Below, in pieces: positions 21,961 to 34,594 of a stretch of 64,000 bases of DNA. The stretch is taken from assembly GCF_018687715.1 (NCBI RefSeq), contig NC_056758.1, positions 16,705,501 through 16,769,500 on the forward strand, given 5' to 3'. The notes beneath the pieces are model-generated. The model ran no database searches and was not told the DNA's origin. It saw nothing but the letters and a program-made list of their open reading frames with translations. The translations under genes were made by a program, and so were the position numbers. This stretch comes from Carya illinoinensis (lineage: Eukaryota; Streptophyta; Magnoliopsida; Fagales; Juglandaceae). Positions within the stretch are counted from its first letter, which is position 1. Every line of letters begins with the position of its first letter.

Positions 21961-24702
21961 ATGCACTCACAGTTGCTACAAATACCTGTATTGTGATGCG
22001 ATAATTGACAGTGACGCATGGCCTAAGGGGACCCGTGTAGCATCCACATGGTCATTTTTATCAAGTTTATTGAACAAGATTCCAAATTCATGTGTTTCAC
22101 ATTCATATTATGTTCAAATTCAATTTCATGTTATATTCAAGTTTACGTGCATGTTATGTTCAAGTTCACGTTCTGATGAATTGCCCATTTGTGTTAAAGG
22201 TTTGCTTCGTTTGGATTTTCTTGGTTTGTCTAATATTAGGTCGTGATTATTGTTGAGTTTTTTTTTTTTTATTGTTTAATTGTTTGGTTTATTGTATAGG
22301 TGGATTTATTAAAGTTTTTCTTGATGCATGGGATGGTTTTATTCTGCTTATTTGTAAATCTCAAGTGTTTTGCTTGTTACCATGATTTTCCTTCACTATA
22401 AATGAGGGTAATCAATAAAATTGGGGTACCGTCTTCTTCCCATAAAAAAAGTTCATGTTCATATCATGTCAAGTCAATTCTCAAATCAAGTTCATGTCAT
22501 ATCAAGTTTCAAATCAATTCGAGTTATGTCTATTTGCCATGTTTATATCAAGTTATATTATACTTACTTATGATTTTGATTATGCATTCATACATTTATT
22601 ATTATGCATACATCATTAACCTATGTGGAAGTTCTCTGTTAACTTGCTGATATTTATAATCAAATTTCACCGTGATATTCCCAACTACCATTCCTCCTAA
22701 ATGGTAGACTATATGTCAGGATCAAAAGGCACACTAGAGGTCGACCAATTAGAGATGGTCGATTATACGATGACAGTACGATGCGGAGCTTATAGCCTCA
22801 ATGCTCTAATTTATCAATAGTTTATGGCATCCATAGATGAATTGCGCAAGCTAGTTGATGGATAGTCTAGTAGTTGCTGTAATTTACTACTCGTACTTAA
22901 GGAGTTCATTCTCTAGTACTCTTATGATTACATCCATTTTTGTAATATCCGCTCCTTCTCTCTTCTGCTTCTTTATGAGCCTCGATCCACCTGTCAAACT
23001 TCGGTGTATATGCTGAGCCTCGATCTACGTGTTGAACCTCATCCTACATGTTGTATCTCGATGGCGTGTTCTGAAAGTTATCTTGCGGATTTCAAAGTAA
23101 GATAGATATTTTAATGCTTACGGATATTTTAAATATTATGAAAATATCTATAGAAGATATTTTCAGTATTATTAGATAAGCTTGTTTTAATGTAGTACAA
23201 TTATAATATTTTAATGAGCTCTGAAAATATTATAATTGTGGATAATTACTTATATTAAATATTTTAGTTGTTTTAAAATATTAAGAGGTTTAACTTTACG
23301 CTGAAAACTCTTATTCAATTTAAATGATTTTATCCTCTTCGAGTAATTAATGATACTTCATCATTTTAAATAATGATGAAGAAATATTATTTTATAAACT
23401 TTAGTTTATAAAATAATATTCTATCTTAATTTCTCTCAGTGTTTTATTTAAGTGTTTTATTTTAAATAAAAAACTTACGCATTTTCAAATCAATGTTTAA
23501 ATTCATCGTTAGATCCTTTTGAGGATCCCGAAGCGTAGGACTGAGATTAAATGTCCAGGCTTTTTCCTTTTCTTCCTCACTTTTTCTCTTTTTCTTTTTC
23601 TTTTCTTTCTCTCTCTTCTCTCTCCCTATTGGACGTCCAGCCGTGCTTCATCATTGTGCATGGATTCCTCTTCACGGTTCAAGCTCCCAGCCGACGCCAC
23701 CTCCAGCTGCCGTGACCCGCCTCCACCTCCGGCATGTCCCTCCCACACCGGCGAGCCCTACTGCATCGATGGTGTGCTACACTGGCCACCCAATCTCTCT
23801 CTTTTCTCCTCCAAACAAATGGGTCTTCAAGCCTTTTTCTCCTCTTTGAGCCACCATACACGGCCAAATAAGCCACCAAGCACCACCAATAGATTCACCA
23901 CATCAAGGGCTTCCTCCCCATGTCTTTCTTTTCCTCTAACTCTCTCTTTTCTCTGATGGGTCTCCATAGCTAGAGTTTTAGTTGCACCACCGTACGCAGC
24001 TGTACACGGCTACCCATGGTGTTCCACCACCGCCATCTTATTACTCTCATCACCGTGACCTTCCCCAAGAAATTCCATGGCCAACGGAGTTGTGTATAGC
24101 TCTCACTCTCCCTCACTCTCCAAGGCTGAAACTAGCTTCAAGTGTCTGATCTGCCGCCGTGAGCCACCGTATGGCCACCACCTCACCACCACAGCTCCAC
24201 CACATCTTCATCTACCTTTCCCTAGCTTCCCATGAAGTTCTATAGTCTTCCACCACCCCAAGCAAACTCCTAGCATTTCGGATTTACTGTTCACGGCATG
24301 ATGCCGCCTTGCTCTGCCACCTTTGACCACCACGAGGCTATCATGAGCCTTTCCAAGGCCATGCCTAGCTATCCTCAAGCCTGAACCGCCACCTTACGTG
24401 GTGGACAACCACCGTACGCAGTGTTACCGCCACGTACGCCCCTCCGATGCTTAATTGTGACAAGCAGCGAGCGACGCACGAGTTAGCCCGTCGATTGTAT
24501 AATCCTCTATCTCTAGTTATTTATGTTTAAAGTAGTTGATTGGTTGGACTATAGATTTTATAGTTAGTATTTGTGGAGTTTGCTACATAGTTGTGAAGCG
24601 AAATGTAGTTGTGAAGTGTTGGGCTTGATTTGTAGTATTGTGGACTGTACTATGAAGTGTGGACATGAGATGGATGCCGTAGTTGTGATATGGTGTGATG
24701 TG

Positions 24703-25015
24703 TGAAGAGAGTACGCGTGGAGCGTATTCTGTGTAGTGCAGCGACATGTCGTGTGACATGCGTTGTAGTAAGGTGTGGCGTAGAATGAAGGGAGTGCGCG
24801 TGGAGTGCACTGTGTTGTATGGCGATGCACCGTGTAGTGTGCATCGTGTTAATAGAAGTTGTAGTGAAAGGAGTACGCATACTGTGTACTCCATGTCGCG
24901 TAGCGATGCATGGTGAGGCGTGTATCGCAGTGATGTTGTCATAGTGTGGATGGAAGAGAGTTCACGTAAATATACTCTGTACTAGGTTGTGATACATCAG
25001 ATGATGTATCACGAA
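24703..25015 (+). repeat. Degenerate tandem repeat of about 82 bp x 4 in LTR B
   Basis: Four units each begin AAG(A/G)GAGT(A/G)CGCGTGGAG or a decayed version and continue with GTAGCGATGCA-like words and a TGCATCG/CGATGCA inverted motif. Family B copy 2 keeps a related array at about 45760-46000. Confidence 0.65.
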
Positions 25016-25439
25016 GGCTCAGATGGCTTAGCAGAGAAGCGTAGAGTGTATGGTGTAGCGTCGGGAACTATGTAACAGTGTCCCAAAGCAATGGTGATAT
25101 GGGCTGTAGTCTGGAGTGACGAGTGTTACCTTATGGTTGACTATGGCTAAGAGTATAAGGAAGTGGTGGAAAAGTATCAGAGCGTGCAGCGGAAGCATAA
25201 TGGTATCGTGACGTGACTCGGGATTTATCTCGAATTATGTGACGTGACAGAGGTGCATTTATGAATACAATCCTCTCTTGCAAGTGTTGGGATGAACTTA
25301 TAAAGAGCCGGGTAGTAGGAAGAGTCCTATCGACCAGGTTTTAACAAGTTGGTATTGGAGTTTGGAGCTTGTTTATACAAGCAGGCGTTTATTGGAATTG
25401 TAAGTTGCTCTTAGGTGATAAAAAGGGGATGAGATACTT

Positions 25440-25525
25440 GTGTCTCTGGCAAGACAAGTGTACCAGACAGGTTTACCATATTGTGTCTCTGGCAAGACAT
25501 GTGTACCAGACAGATTTATCATATG
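25440..25525 (+). repeat. 43-bp direct tandem duplication
   Basis: GTGTCTCTGGCAAGACA starts at 25440 and again at 25483. The two units differ at a few bases. It lies within LTR B copy 1, in sequence not seen in copy 2. Confidence 0.9.
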
Positions 25526-25917
25526 TAATGAGTAATCTGTCCTGATCATAGTTTCATGGTATTTTAGTCCCAGAGTTGGCTTGAATTCATGTAGCCTAAG
25601 TGGATGGGAATAAAGATGTAGCATGGGCTAGGATACGTGAAAGTAGTGATGAGTATATATTTTAAGGTTGGGATGCATAGCTCTGTATGTCAGAATCATG
25701 CGTTGGATTGTGTAAATAGAAGAACGAGATGGAGGTCTTAGTGTCTTAACCCTAAGGTGAATCACAAAGGTTCACTTTAAGGAATAAGACCCCAAAGGTT
25801 TTAGCATAGTAAATAGCACGTAAGAGCCTACGGATGGATACAAAATATTTCAAGCAAGGCATAGTTCTATTTTCTAGAATAGTTATTTATGCATTAGATA
25901 GATGATGACATAAAGTT

Positions 25918-25979
25918 ATGTGTATGCATGTAGGTTGCCATTTGACACATGTGTATGCATGTAGGTTGCCATCTGACAC
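25918..25979 (+). repeat. 31-bp direct tandem duplication
   Basis: Two adjacent units open with ATGTGTATGCATGTAGGTTG and differ at one or two bases. They lie within LTR B copy 1. Confidence 0.9.
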
Positions 25980-27632
25980 GCACATGAATGGACTACATGG
26001 ATTGAGTATAGCATAAAGTCCAGGTAAGTGTTACATTCATACTCTTCTAGAGTTTTCTCTATAGAAATGGAAGAGAAGATGAAAGCTTTTCTGTAAAAAG
26101 GAAAATGAAACGTAAGTTTTCAAGTATAAATACGTAGCAGCTTTCCTTGGCAGCCCCTTTTTATGCACCAAAAGTATGTACGTCTCTGCATGTGAATAGA
26201 TGCTATAAGTAGTACGTATTGTATGTATGTTTATGAAAGGAAACGAAATGAAGCTTTAAAAGACATTAGAACTGTTAAGGACTGTAAGGATTGTTAAAGA
26301 AAGAAAACTATCTTTTCTAAAAGAAAATAACTTTTTCTAAAACAACTTTAATGGAAAAGAAAGAAAATCATTTCCTCCTAAAGAAACTTCTCTTAAAGCA
26401 ACTTTTATGAAAATAAAGAAAAATCATGCTTTAAAAGACACGAAGAAAAAGGAAAGGACTGCAAAGGAATGAACGGATTGAATGCATGATGTATAAAAAT
26501 ACGTAAGGGCTACATGGACTGGAATGGAAATGGTACCAAAAGAATGTACTGGGCAGATTGCAATGCCTAGTAACTAGTACTGGAAGTGCACCCAATGCTG
26601 CACCCTGGCGGAATGGATTCCCAACCTGTGGCCAGTGGCAGAATCAGGTCCAAAAGACCACTAACCCAGCGCACGGGGCGTAACAGTGTGCAATGGCCAA
26701 TGAAAGTGATAAGAATGAACGAATGCATGTTAAGAATAGATGCATGTATGTATGTATGAATGGACTAAATGAATGAATGTACGTAAGTAAGAAAAGATGA
26801 TTTAATGAACGTATGTATGCATGAATGTACGTAGAAATATAAATGCATGAAAAGATTCTTTAAGAGATGAAGGCAGTGATGCGTGGGGAACTATTTTAAA
26901 GAAGAAAGCATGTTTTAAATAAAAACCCCACCTCGAAATGTTTTCAAACAAAGAGAAAGACATATGCATGCTATGTAAAATATGTATGTATGGAATGATA
27001 ACTGCATGACTGGAAAACTATGTTATTATATTTTGACTGTATGAAGTAATGCTTACGAGTCATCAACTCATTTTAGTTTTTATGTGTGCCTCTCAGGCAC
27101 AAGATGAGCATGACAGGTCAGGACAGGCACATCCCAAGGGGAAGAGCACGAAGGCCTAGGTAAGATGTTTCATATTAGAAGATTTAATTATGAAATGTAA
27201 TATTTTCCGCTGAAAGCTTTAATTAAGAAAAATGAAATTTTATTTATGACATGGAGTCTTTTGTATCCTGGTATGAATGGAAAAGAAATTTAAAAGGAAT
27301 CGTAATTCCTGTCGATTTTTATCAAAATCGATATGAAAAAGGACTGACCATAAGGACGGGTGTTACAATTTTAGACTCATTGTGATCATGGATGTTTAGC
27401 ATGTCAATATATATGGATTATGTTTAAAGTATTTATGATGTGTTGAGTTTGGTGCATAGTATTTTGCTCAAGAAAAAAATTATCCGTTGCAAATATTGCA
27501 TAATACTATATGCATGTTAAGAACATTGTATCTTATTTGTCATGAATGAGGGGCAAGTAACCTTGTGTTGCATGTCTCAAAACTTCAAATGTTTATCAGA
27601 TCCCAAGTGAAATTTGGGGACGTCACAACATG

Positions 27633-28238
27633 TCTGTGGAATAGTATGCTACCAAATTTATGGAGGTGAGGAGGTTTGCACCTCACCTACTTTCAACTAA
27701 GAAGATGCAAGCCCATAAGTTTCAAGTGAGTTTCCAGCCATGGATCCGCATCCAAGTGGCTTGTCACTATATCGAGAATTACCAAGAGTTGATTAATGTG
27801 ATAGCTATTGGTGAAGCAAAGAATAGGGGCTTAACTAGCCACATTGATTTAGAGAGAAACAAAGCTTACCAATTCACTATTAATGGAAGCTAAGACAATA
27901 AGAGGGTGATGACCAGAGCTGACAAAGGAAAGGACATCATGACTGGAGGACAAATGCTCATTCCACTACCCACCTATCAAAAGTGTGGTTGGAAGGATGG
28001 AGGCAAATGCAGACTCACTTCAAGGGCCTATTTCAATTGTGTTCAGCTAGGCCATATGAAGGTAGAGTGTTGTGGAATTGCCCCCAACATTCACAGAAAA
28101 CTAAATTCAAAGCATCATGTACCTATCAGGGTGTACATTGTCACTCTAGGAGACGCATATGCTAACATCCCTGGAACAGAAGAAGTTGATGTCATCCCTG
28201 GTATCTCTCTAGACCTTTTTATCTTTAAGCTTAGCTAA
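27633..28238 (+). pseudogene. Ty3/gypsy gag, C-terminal part with zinc knuckle (split)
   Basis: Continues the frame of 18007-18439 after the solo LTR. An in-frame TAG lies near 27645, followed by EVRRFAPHLLSTKKMQAHKF, the usual end of the gag capsid domain (family version ELxRFAPHLVxTExMKAxRF). At about 28020-28070 the knuckle reads YFNCVQLGHMKVECC: the first Cys of the CCHC motif is Tyr here, while Cys, His and the last Cys remain. A stop near 27891 separates two open parts. Nucleocapsid-type RNA binding would be lost. Confidence 0.82.
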
Positions 28239-29240
28239 GATTATTTTGACTACGATTAGTAGTGGTACTGCTTTATAACTAACGTTAGGCAATGCAAAGC
28301 CATAGTGCTAGGCTATTGGTTTCAAGTGAGTCACTATTTTTAGTGACTTTGGCATCGCATGAGAGTTCGGTTCACAAGTTGAATTGTTACCCAAGCGATA
28401 AGAGTAACAATTCTCATTAGGAGTATTATTGTTCATACAGGTGTAGACACAGAATACCTTTAGTAGTATGAAGAAGGATATTGAAGTTTGACTAAATAGT
28501 ACTCCGTGTATTGGAGTTTGTTTTGGTTTTGAGGATAAACAGATGAAATGAACTATCCAACTTAGAGGATGTGATTGAGTTTGTGTCTAGAAGAGTAAAG
28601 TGATTAGGAGAAACATTGGCCTTAGTAGGATTCACTTATGATAGTAGTTTTACCCAACCGTCGTTAAATGGTTTCTAGCGAAGCACTGTGTTTGTGGAAA
28701 TCTAGATCGCCCTTATATTGGAGACAAATATGTGGGAAGTAAAATATTGGTCTTGAGATTTTGTGTGATGTTTAGGGATAGATCCTTTTGATTAGAGACA
28801 GAGTAAGAGATAACTCAAGTTGGATGAAGAACTAAGCCAACCATAAGAGAGAAAGCCTTGAGTTTTAGATTGGTGATTGAACAACTATCAAGGTACCACC
28901 TATAGAGAGGAACATTTCATTTTGGTTATGAAGTGGTAAACTAGCCCGAAATAGATAGGATTCCTTGAGGAAATAGAGAAAGTGGATTTGGTTATATATG
29001 TATGTATTAAAAATTTTTCCAAACTGAATTACAAGAACACTTGAAGAATTTAGAGAGTATGTCGACAACTCAACCTACGTTGTAGAAAGATTCCAGTACA
29101 AGAAGAGAGAGTTAAGGAATGGCATGATCTCAATGGTGAATTATTTGTGGCAAGTAACTCTTTAAGCAGCAAGGAAAGTAGTGGCTTCGCTTAGACAAGG
29201 ATTCAGTGTCCTAGACGGTTAGCTTAGAACTTGTTCAGTT
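28239..29240 (+). other. Decayed internal sequence of the family-A gypsy element
   Basis: It follows gag directly, but no protease, reverse transcriptase or integrase motif could be followed by eye. A short GAATAGTATG-like patch and a polymerase-like AT composition are all that is left. No 3' LTR of family A was found downstream, so the element is truncated. Confidence 0.4.
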
Positions 29241-29334
29241 TAGGCAGTAACTTTTGTGAATAATGTATTTTCTTTTTTATGGTAGTAGTTTTTTTATAAA
29301 CCTACGTGAATGGATCAAGATAGTTTCAAGATTG

Positions 29335-29548
29335 TTTGAAAATTCTAAAAAGTGATTAATACTCTTTTTGACATATGCAAAAAGTAGAAGCATTTCTTTA
29401 AAAATTTTGAAAGTGAATGATACTCATTTGACATATGCAAAAAGTAAAAGTTTTTATTTGAAAATCTTAAGTAGTGAATGATGCTCTTTTGACATTGCAA
29501 AAGGTATAAACTTTTGTTTGAAAATTTTGAAAAATGATTAATGCTCAT
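29335..29548 (+). repeat. Tandem repeat, about 60 bp x 3.5
   Basis: Units of about 60 bases share GTGAATGATGCTC, TTTGACATATGCAAAAAGTA and TTTGAAAATTTTGA. They start near 29349, 29409 and 29469, with a partial fourth at 29530. The minus-strand open frame at 29345-29548 is a by-product of the repeat. Confidence 0.88.
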
Positions 29549-30169
29549 TTTTTTACATTTGAATCTTTTTAAACTTGAAAAGAAGTCTCATATGCAAATA
29601 AATAACTCATTTGAGATCTATAAAATTATGCAATTACAAACTTTAGAACATTCATTCATCTAAAAGATCGTAGTCTTTCTTTTTTAGTATTGAGCTTTAA
29701 CACTTATTCATTTTGAGCGAGACATAGCTTACGTTATATTATTTCAATTCACTCATTGAGGAATGTACTTTGATAACCTATATATCAGCTCTTATATAAA
29801 CAATAAAAAGTTGTGAGTCAAGAAAGAAAGACGATACCATATCGCATGGTTGTGCCTTGCTATCTATCATACATATCAAACAATACCGGTATTACAACTA
29901 TATAAATGCCATATGGACTCCCAACAAACTCTTTTCTTTCATTCCCTTTACAAGTCACAATGAGAAAATAGTCCTCTCTCTTTTTTCATCATACTATATT
30001 TGTTATCATAAGAATTTAGAAAACCATTTTTTTTATACAAACATAGCACATCGTATATGTAATTTTTGAGCTCTTAGAGTCTACATATGTAACTAAAACA
30101 CATGATTTAAAACACAACGCCCCCACGATTTGCTTTGATGTTTTTATTTTGTTTTCCTTACCAGCCTAT
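29549..30169. other. AT-rich spacer, nothing recognised
   Basis: Between the 60-bp array and the C tract. The open frame at 29857-30069 has no family feature. Confidence 0.4.
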
Positions 30170-30191
30170 CCCCCCCCCCCCCCCCCCCCCC
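30170..30191 (+). repeat. Poly-C tract (22 C)
   Basis: An unbroken run of 22 C in AT-rich DNA, followed by CAAAAACAC. Homopolymer length in an assembly is often unreliable. Confidence 0.9.
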
Positions 30192-30282
30192 AAAAACACT
30201 TACTACACCAATAGTCTTAATTATATTAATTATTTATGTTGGTCACATTAAGTCTATTAATATAGTAGATATTTCTTACGCC

Positions 30283-30641
30283 ATTGTTCCACATTTCTAG
30301 CTTTTATTTTTATTTTTTATTTTCTCACATTTCTAGTTTAACGGGCACAAGTTCCTAGTGACTCTTTCATGCATTTGCATAATCTAAATCTTACGCGTCA
30401 TTTCATAGAAGAGGACGCAGCAAGCTGACATGTCATTTGCATGAGCAGCATGTGTTATTGACTTGGTTGGCTGTAATTTTGTTGTCCATATTCATTTTAA
30501 CAAAAATAATGTTAGGGTAACTACCGAATGTGCACATTAGTACAAATGATCCTTTTTATTTTTTTGTAAGTATTCTTTAGATATACTTAATTATTAACAA
30601 AAAAAAATTAAAAAAATATATAAATTCGCTAACAGCCGCTT
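30283..30641 (+). repeat. Locally duplicated unit X, copy 1, left half
   Basis: ACATTTCTAG-rich start, then GCATTTGCATAATC(T/C)AAATC, the CATTTGCATGAGCA core and TTGGCTGTAATTTTGTTGTC. It aligns over its length with 38930-39290. It is interrupted at 30642 by the minus-strand LINE and resumes at 36083. Confidence 0.8.
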
Positions 30642-30910
30642 TAAAAAAAAAAAAAAAAAAAAAAAAAGTGTTGATGTCACATTTCTACTAGTGACCCCTC
30701 CCGAATTTATTAATAAAGCCATCACTTCTGACAAAGGAAAACCTTGGTAACAAACAAGGCCTATGGGATAAAAAAACCCAACAAGATCAAAAACAAAAAA
30801 AATCACTAAACAAGCCTATGAACCAGAATATGATAGCCAAAAAACAATAAAAAGACTGCTAACACCTTAAAGAGGGAAGGCCAAAGAAGTCCAAAGGGAG
30901 CAAACTTCTA

Positions 30911-33900
30911 AGAATCCGAGGCATGTTACAATTATTAGGGTAAACCAAATATGTGCCTGAGGCACCTTCCTTTGCTAACTAATCCGCTACCTTATTACCT
31001 TCTTGGAAAACATGCTGAAAACGACAATTAATAATATGAGTATAATCCAACAAGCTCTTCCTAATAATCCTCCAGGTACCAAACACCACAATGCCCTTTA
31101 TTCCACCAAGAAATAATCCCATCGAATCAATCTCTACTATGATATTGAAAATTTTAAGTGATTTACAAAACCTCAGACCTTTAAGGAGCGCAAGAAATTA
31201 TGCTTTAACCACTTTGCAACATCTAGCTTTTAGAGCAATCGGTTTAATCCACAGGGTCTCTAGAATCATGCCATCAAGATGGGACAATCTAGTGAGGTTC
31301 TTAACCGCATGACAAAGTGAACCAATCCACACACAGATAGATTGAACAATAGCTTCATGAGTTTCCAATTTGCCCTCCATTCGAGTTAGGCATCTTCTCC
31401 TCCAAAATCGCCAAATGACAATGATAGGCATAATACAGGCTATAAAACCCACCTGGGAGAAAGAGTTAGCACGCCTAAACTAAGTCCAAACATTATATTT
31501 CCAAAACTTGCCAAGAGGGATTCCAAAAAAATTGTCAAAAAATGACTAGACTTTTTGAGGAAAATTACCTTCAAAGAGAACATGATTAATATCTTCATAA
31601 TGGCCTGCAATACAGCAATCACGTTTGGAAACAAGGTGAATACCAATTCAGTGCAATCTATCATCCACACTCAAAGCCATATGCCAAGCCTTCCAAAAGT
31701 GAATAGACATTTTTAAAGGAAGACTCTTATGCCAAATCCAAGAGTGCCAATCAAGAGTGGAACCTTTGATTCTAATACAATGCCATGTAGATTTGGTAGA
31801 GAACATATCTATCTCCGTCTGAGTCTAGACAAGTACATCTTTACCCAAATTATGCCAAGATAAAGAGACTAAAATATCATCAGCATTTTCCTGGCCAACT
31901 AAAGTCTCAAGGAGATCCACATCCCAACTATTTGACAACTGACACTCTTTAACTTTCAACAAAGGTGGGCCCACTAATAGCAAATCATTAATCAAATGGC
32001 CATTATCCCTCCATTTATGATACCAGAAAAAAATATCTCTGTCTTTAATCTTCCATTTAGAATTATTTAACAGCGAAGGGATACATTTAGCAACCATTCT
32101 CCAAAATCTCGACCCTTTAGCAAAATTTATTAGGAACCAAGGTTTCGATCCCACATATTTAGCCTTAAAAAATTTTCCCATAAAGAATTACCTTGTAGAA
32201 GGTTCCAAGCAAACCTCATATGTAAGGCTGTTTGAGTGTCCTGGAGATTCCACAACCCAAGTCCCCCTTCATCCATAGGACTGCAAATATGTTTCCAAGC
32301 CACCCATTTCTTTCTATCTCTCCCATTGGACTCACCCCAACAGAAAGAGCTCATCATCTTATAGATCTTATTGATAGTAGCTTGAGGGACCTGTAAAACA
32401 ATAAAAATGTGAAGGGCCATGCTCGATATAACATGCCGTAACAGAACTAGTTTCCCTCTGGTAGATAGAAGCCGCATCTTCCAACCACTGATTTTTTGCC
32501 TCACTTTATTCACCATGACTTTAAGGTGTGACTGCTTAAGACGTCCCAAGATTATGGGCACCCCAATATATTGAAAAGGGAAAGTCCCCTTCAAGAAACT
32601 AGTACTATGTAATAGGCTCTGCTTATGAGTAAGGGGAATTTTATTCGAACAATATAAAGCAGACTTATGTTTATTGATAGACTGGCCCGACCACCTTTCA
32701 TATTGATTTAGAATTTTTTGAAGCACGCAAACCGACCTTTGACTCCCATTAGAAAAAATAACAACATCATCAACATACATCAAATGAGAAATAATAGACG
32801 TACCTCGAGCCTAATGAAAATGTCTAAATCTATTATTGGCCACACTCTAATGAATCATCCTGGAAAGGACCTCTTGCTAGATAATAAACAAGTAAAGTGA
32901 CAAAGGATCACCTTGATGAAGACCGTGGCCTCCTAGGAAGAAGCCCTTAACTGGCCCGTTCATCATAACCAAATAACAGGGGCTTGAAATACAAAATTAA
33001 ATCAGGTCACATAACTGGGTAGAAAAGCCAAACCTCAACATGGCCTTCATCAAATAATTCCAATCCACGCAATCATAAGCTTTCACCATATCCCCTTTCA
33101 ACATAATATTTCCTCCATGATTTCTTTTATTATTAAAGTGAACCATTTCCTAAGTGAGGCTAATATTTTCAAAGACACTTCTACCAGGAATAAAGGCTCC
33201 TTGCTCCAAAGATATCAAGCGAGGCACCTATTAAGTGATTCACAATAATCTTGGAGCAAATTTTGTAAAAGACAGAGCAAAGGCTAATGGGATGGAACTT
33301 ATCAAAACTAGTAGGAGAATCCACCTTTGGTATTAAAACCAAATATGAAGCCGTAAAAAACTTTGGAAGATGCTTGGACGTAAAGAATTCCAAAACTTCA
33401 TTCCACAAATCAATTTTAACCGCCTCCCAACAACTCTTATAAAATCCAGAACTAAAGCTATCGGGACCAGGAGTGCTATGAGTTGATATGGAAGACAAAG
33501 CAACAAAAACTTCCTCTATTGTAGGCACACTAAGAAGGGAGTTATTCTCCTCCTCAGAAATGACAGGACCGATTAGATGCTCAAGACTAGGTTGCTCAAC
33601 AGGTCGTTCCCTCTTGAGAAAAGTTGAAAAAACTTCCGCTGCACCTTGGTGAATGCTTTCTAGAGTCTCAAAAACCACATCATTCGAATGCATTTCCATC
33701 ACAGGCTTGCGCCTCTTGTTGGCTAGGCAAGCATGAAAAAATTTTGAATTCTGGTCACCATCAACTTGTCATTTTAGCTTAGCCATTTAAGCCAAATGAG
33801 TCTCTTCCTGACGTCACCAAGTTGCTAGGTCTGAAGTTACCAAACTTAGCTCTCTCTCCAAGTATTCCTCCAAATTTAATTGAAGTTGTTGCTTGATCTC

Positions 33901-34594
33901 CTTAACCTATTTTTCAAGAGCATCAATATGGCCCAAAATATGACCAAAGACCATTTTATTCCACTTCCTCAATGCCACATTGGTCTGCTTTAATTTCATA
34001 AGCAAAATCTACCAGCCAAAGAAGCGCAGGCAGTATGAACACATTCCAAAAAATTATGGTGATCCACCCACATCTGTTGGAATCGAAAAGGAGGTGGACC
34101 ATAAGAAAAATGATCTTTCTTGAACTCAATAAACATGGGTGCATGGTCTGAAGTAGATCTTAGCATGTATGAACAGATAGCATTAGGGAACAATGAAGAA
34201 AAGGGGCATTCATAAGAACATTATCTAGCCGTACCCAAGAGTAGGCAAGGCCAGATTTCCCATTACACCAAGAATAAGCACTCCCATTCATCGCCATTTC
34301 AATCAAACCTCCTTGATGAATCCAGTTATTAAAATCCTCTATAGCCATAAGAGGGAAAGGCCTACCATGCCTTCATTCTGAGCCATTATGGATAATATTA
34401 AAATCACCAAAAAAAAAAAAAAAAACACAAGGGTCTAAATCCAAATTATGAATATTAAGATCATCCCACAAGTTGTGCCTCTTGGCCATAGTACATTTTG
34501 CATAGATCATTGTAAGCAAAAAATTCCTAGCTCCTTCACCTACTTTAATAGAAATAAATTGCCCTCCCTTTTGAACCAAACTCACCTCAATCAT
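30911..34594 (-). pseudogene. LINE ORF2: endonuclease remnant, reverse transcriptase, RNase H
   Basis: This would nick target DNA, copy the element RNA and degrade it. In sense order: endonuclease C-terminal two-thirds with GDFNIIHNGSE near 34400 and SAYSWCNGKSG near 34270; reverse transcriptase fingers and palm with STPGPDSFSSGFYKSCWE (about 33470), the SLVLIPK-like block and HPISLCSVFYK; catalytic box MYVDDVVIFSNGS at 32783-32745, with the family's (F/Y)xDD; thumb with IGVPIILGRLK and KWVAWKHICSPMDEGGLGLWN; a zf-RVT-like region at 31825-32181; and a plant RNase H-like end with ILE(T)LWIKPIA and VFQEGNKVAD near 31000. Stops and shifts occur near 32800-33180, 31820 and 31190. The first 70 or so endonuclease residues are not readable. 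An A run at 34408-34425 encodes a poly-Phe stretch that looks like expansion. Confidence 0.85.

Larger units (their letters stand above)
22941..27367 (+). repeat. Solo LTR, family B copy 1
   Basis: Begins TGTAATATCCGCTCC and ends GACGGGTGTTACA, flanked by the perfect 5-bp duplication ATTTT (22936-22940 and 27368-27372). It is collinear with 43966-47210. Shared blocks include CTCGATGGCGTGTT, the AAAATATCTATA/AATATTATAATT region, the CCACCACC-rich stretch and the GGAATAAGACCCC block. At 4427 bases it is longer than copy 2, mostly from extra sequence at about 25200-26480. No retrotransposon genes are inside; open frames here are spurious. The + orientation is assumed from likeness to the element-sense ends of family C (TGTGATGACCCGC). 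Confidence 0.88.
18440..27627 (+). repeat. Solo LTR, family A copy 2, inserted in gag
   Basis: Begins TGTAATAGCC and ends GGGACGTCACA. Flanks are AGATG (18435-18439) and ACATG (27628-27632), a 5-bp duplication with one mismatch. The gag frame reads straight on when the LTR and one flank are ignored, which supports the boundaries. Its left part matches 10140 onward and its last 260 bases match 13740-13984. Another solo LTR (22941-27367) is nested in it. Net length is about 4.76 kb against 3.85 kb in copy 1. Confidence 0.88.

Noticed and set aside
24564..24942. Three overlapping minus-strand frames, Thr/His/Cys-rich
   Set aside because: By-product of the 82-bp degenerate tandem repeat in LTR B. 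Similar content appears in all frames.
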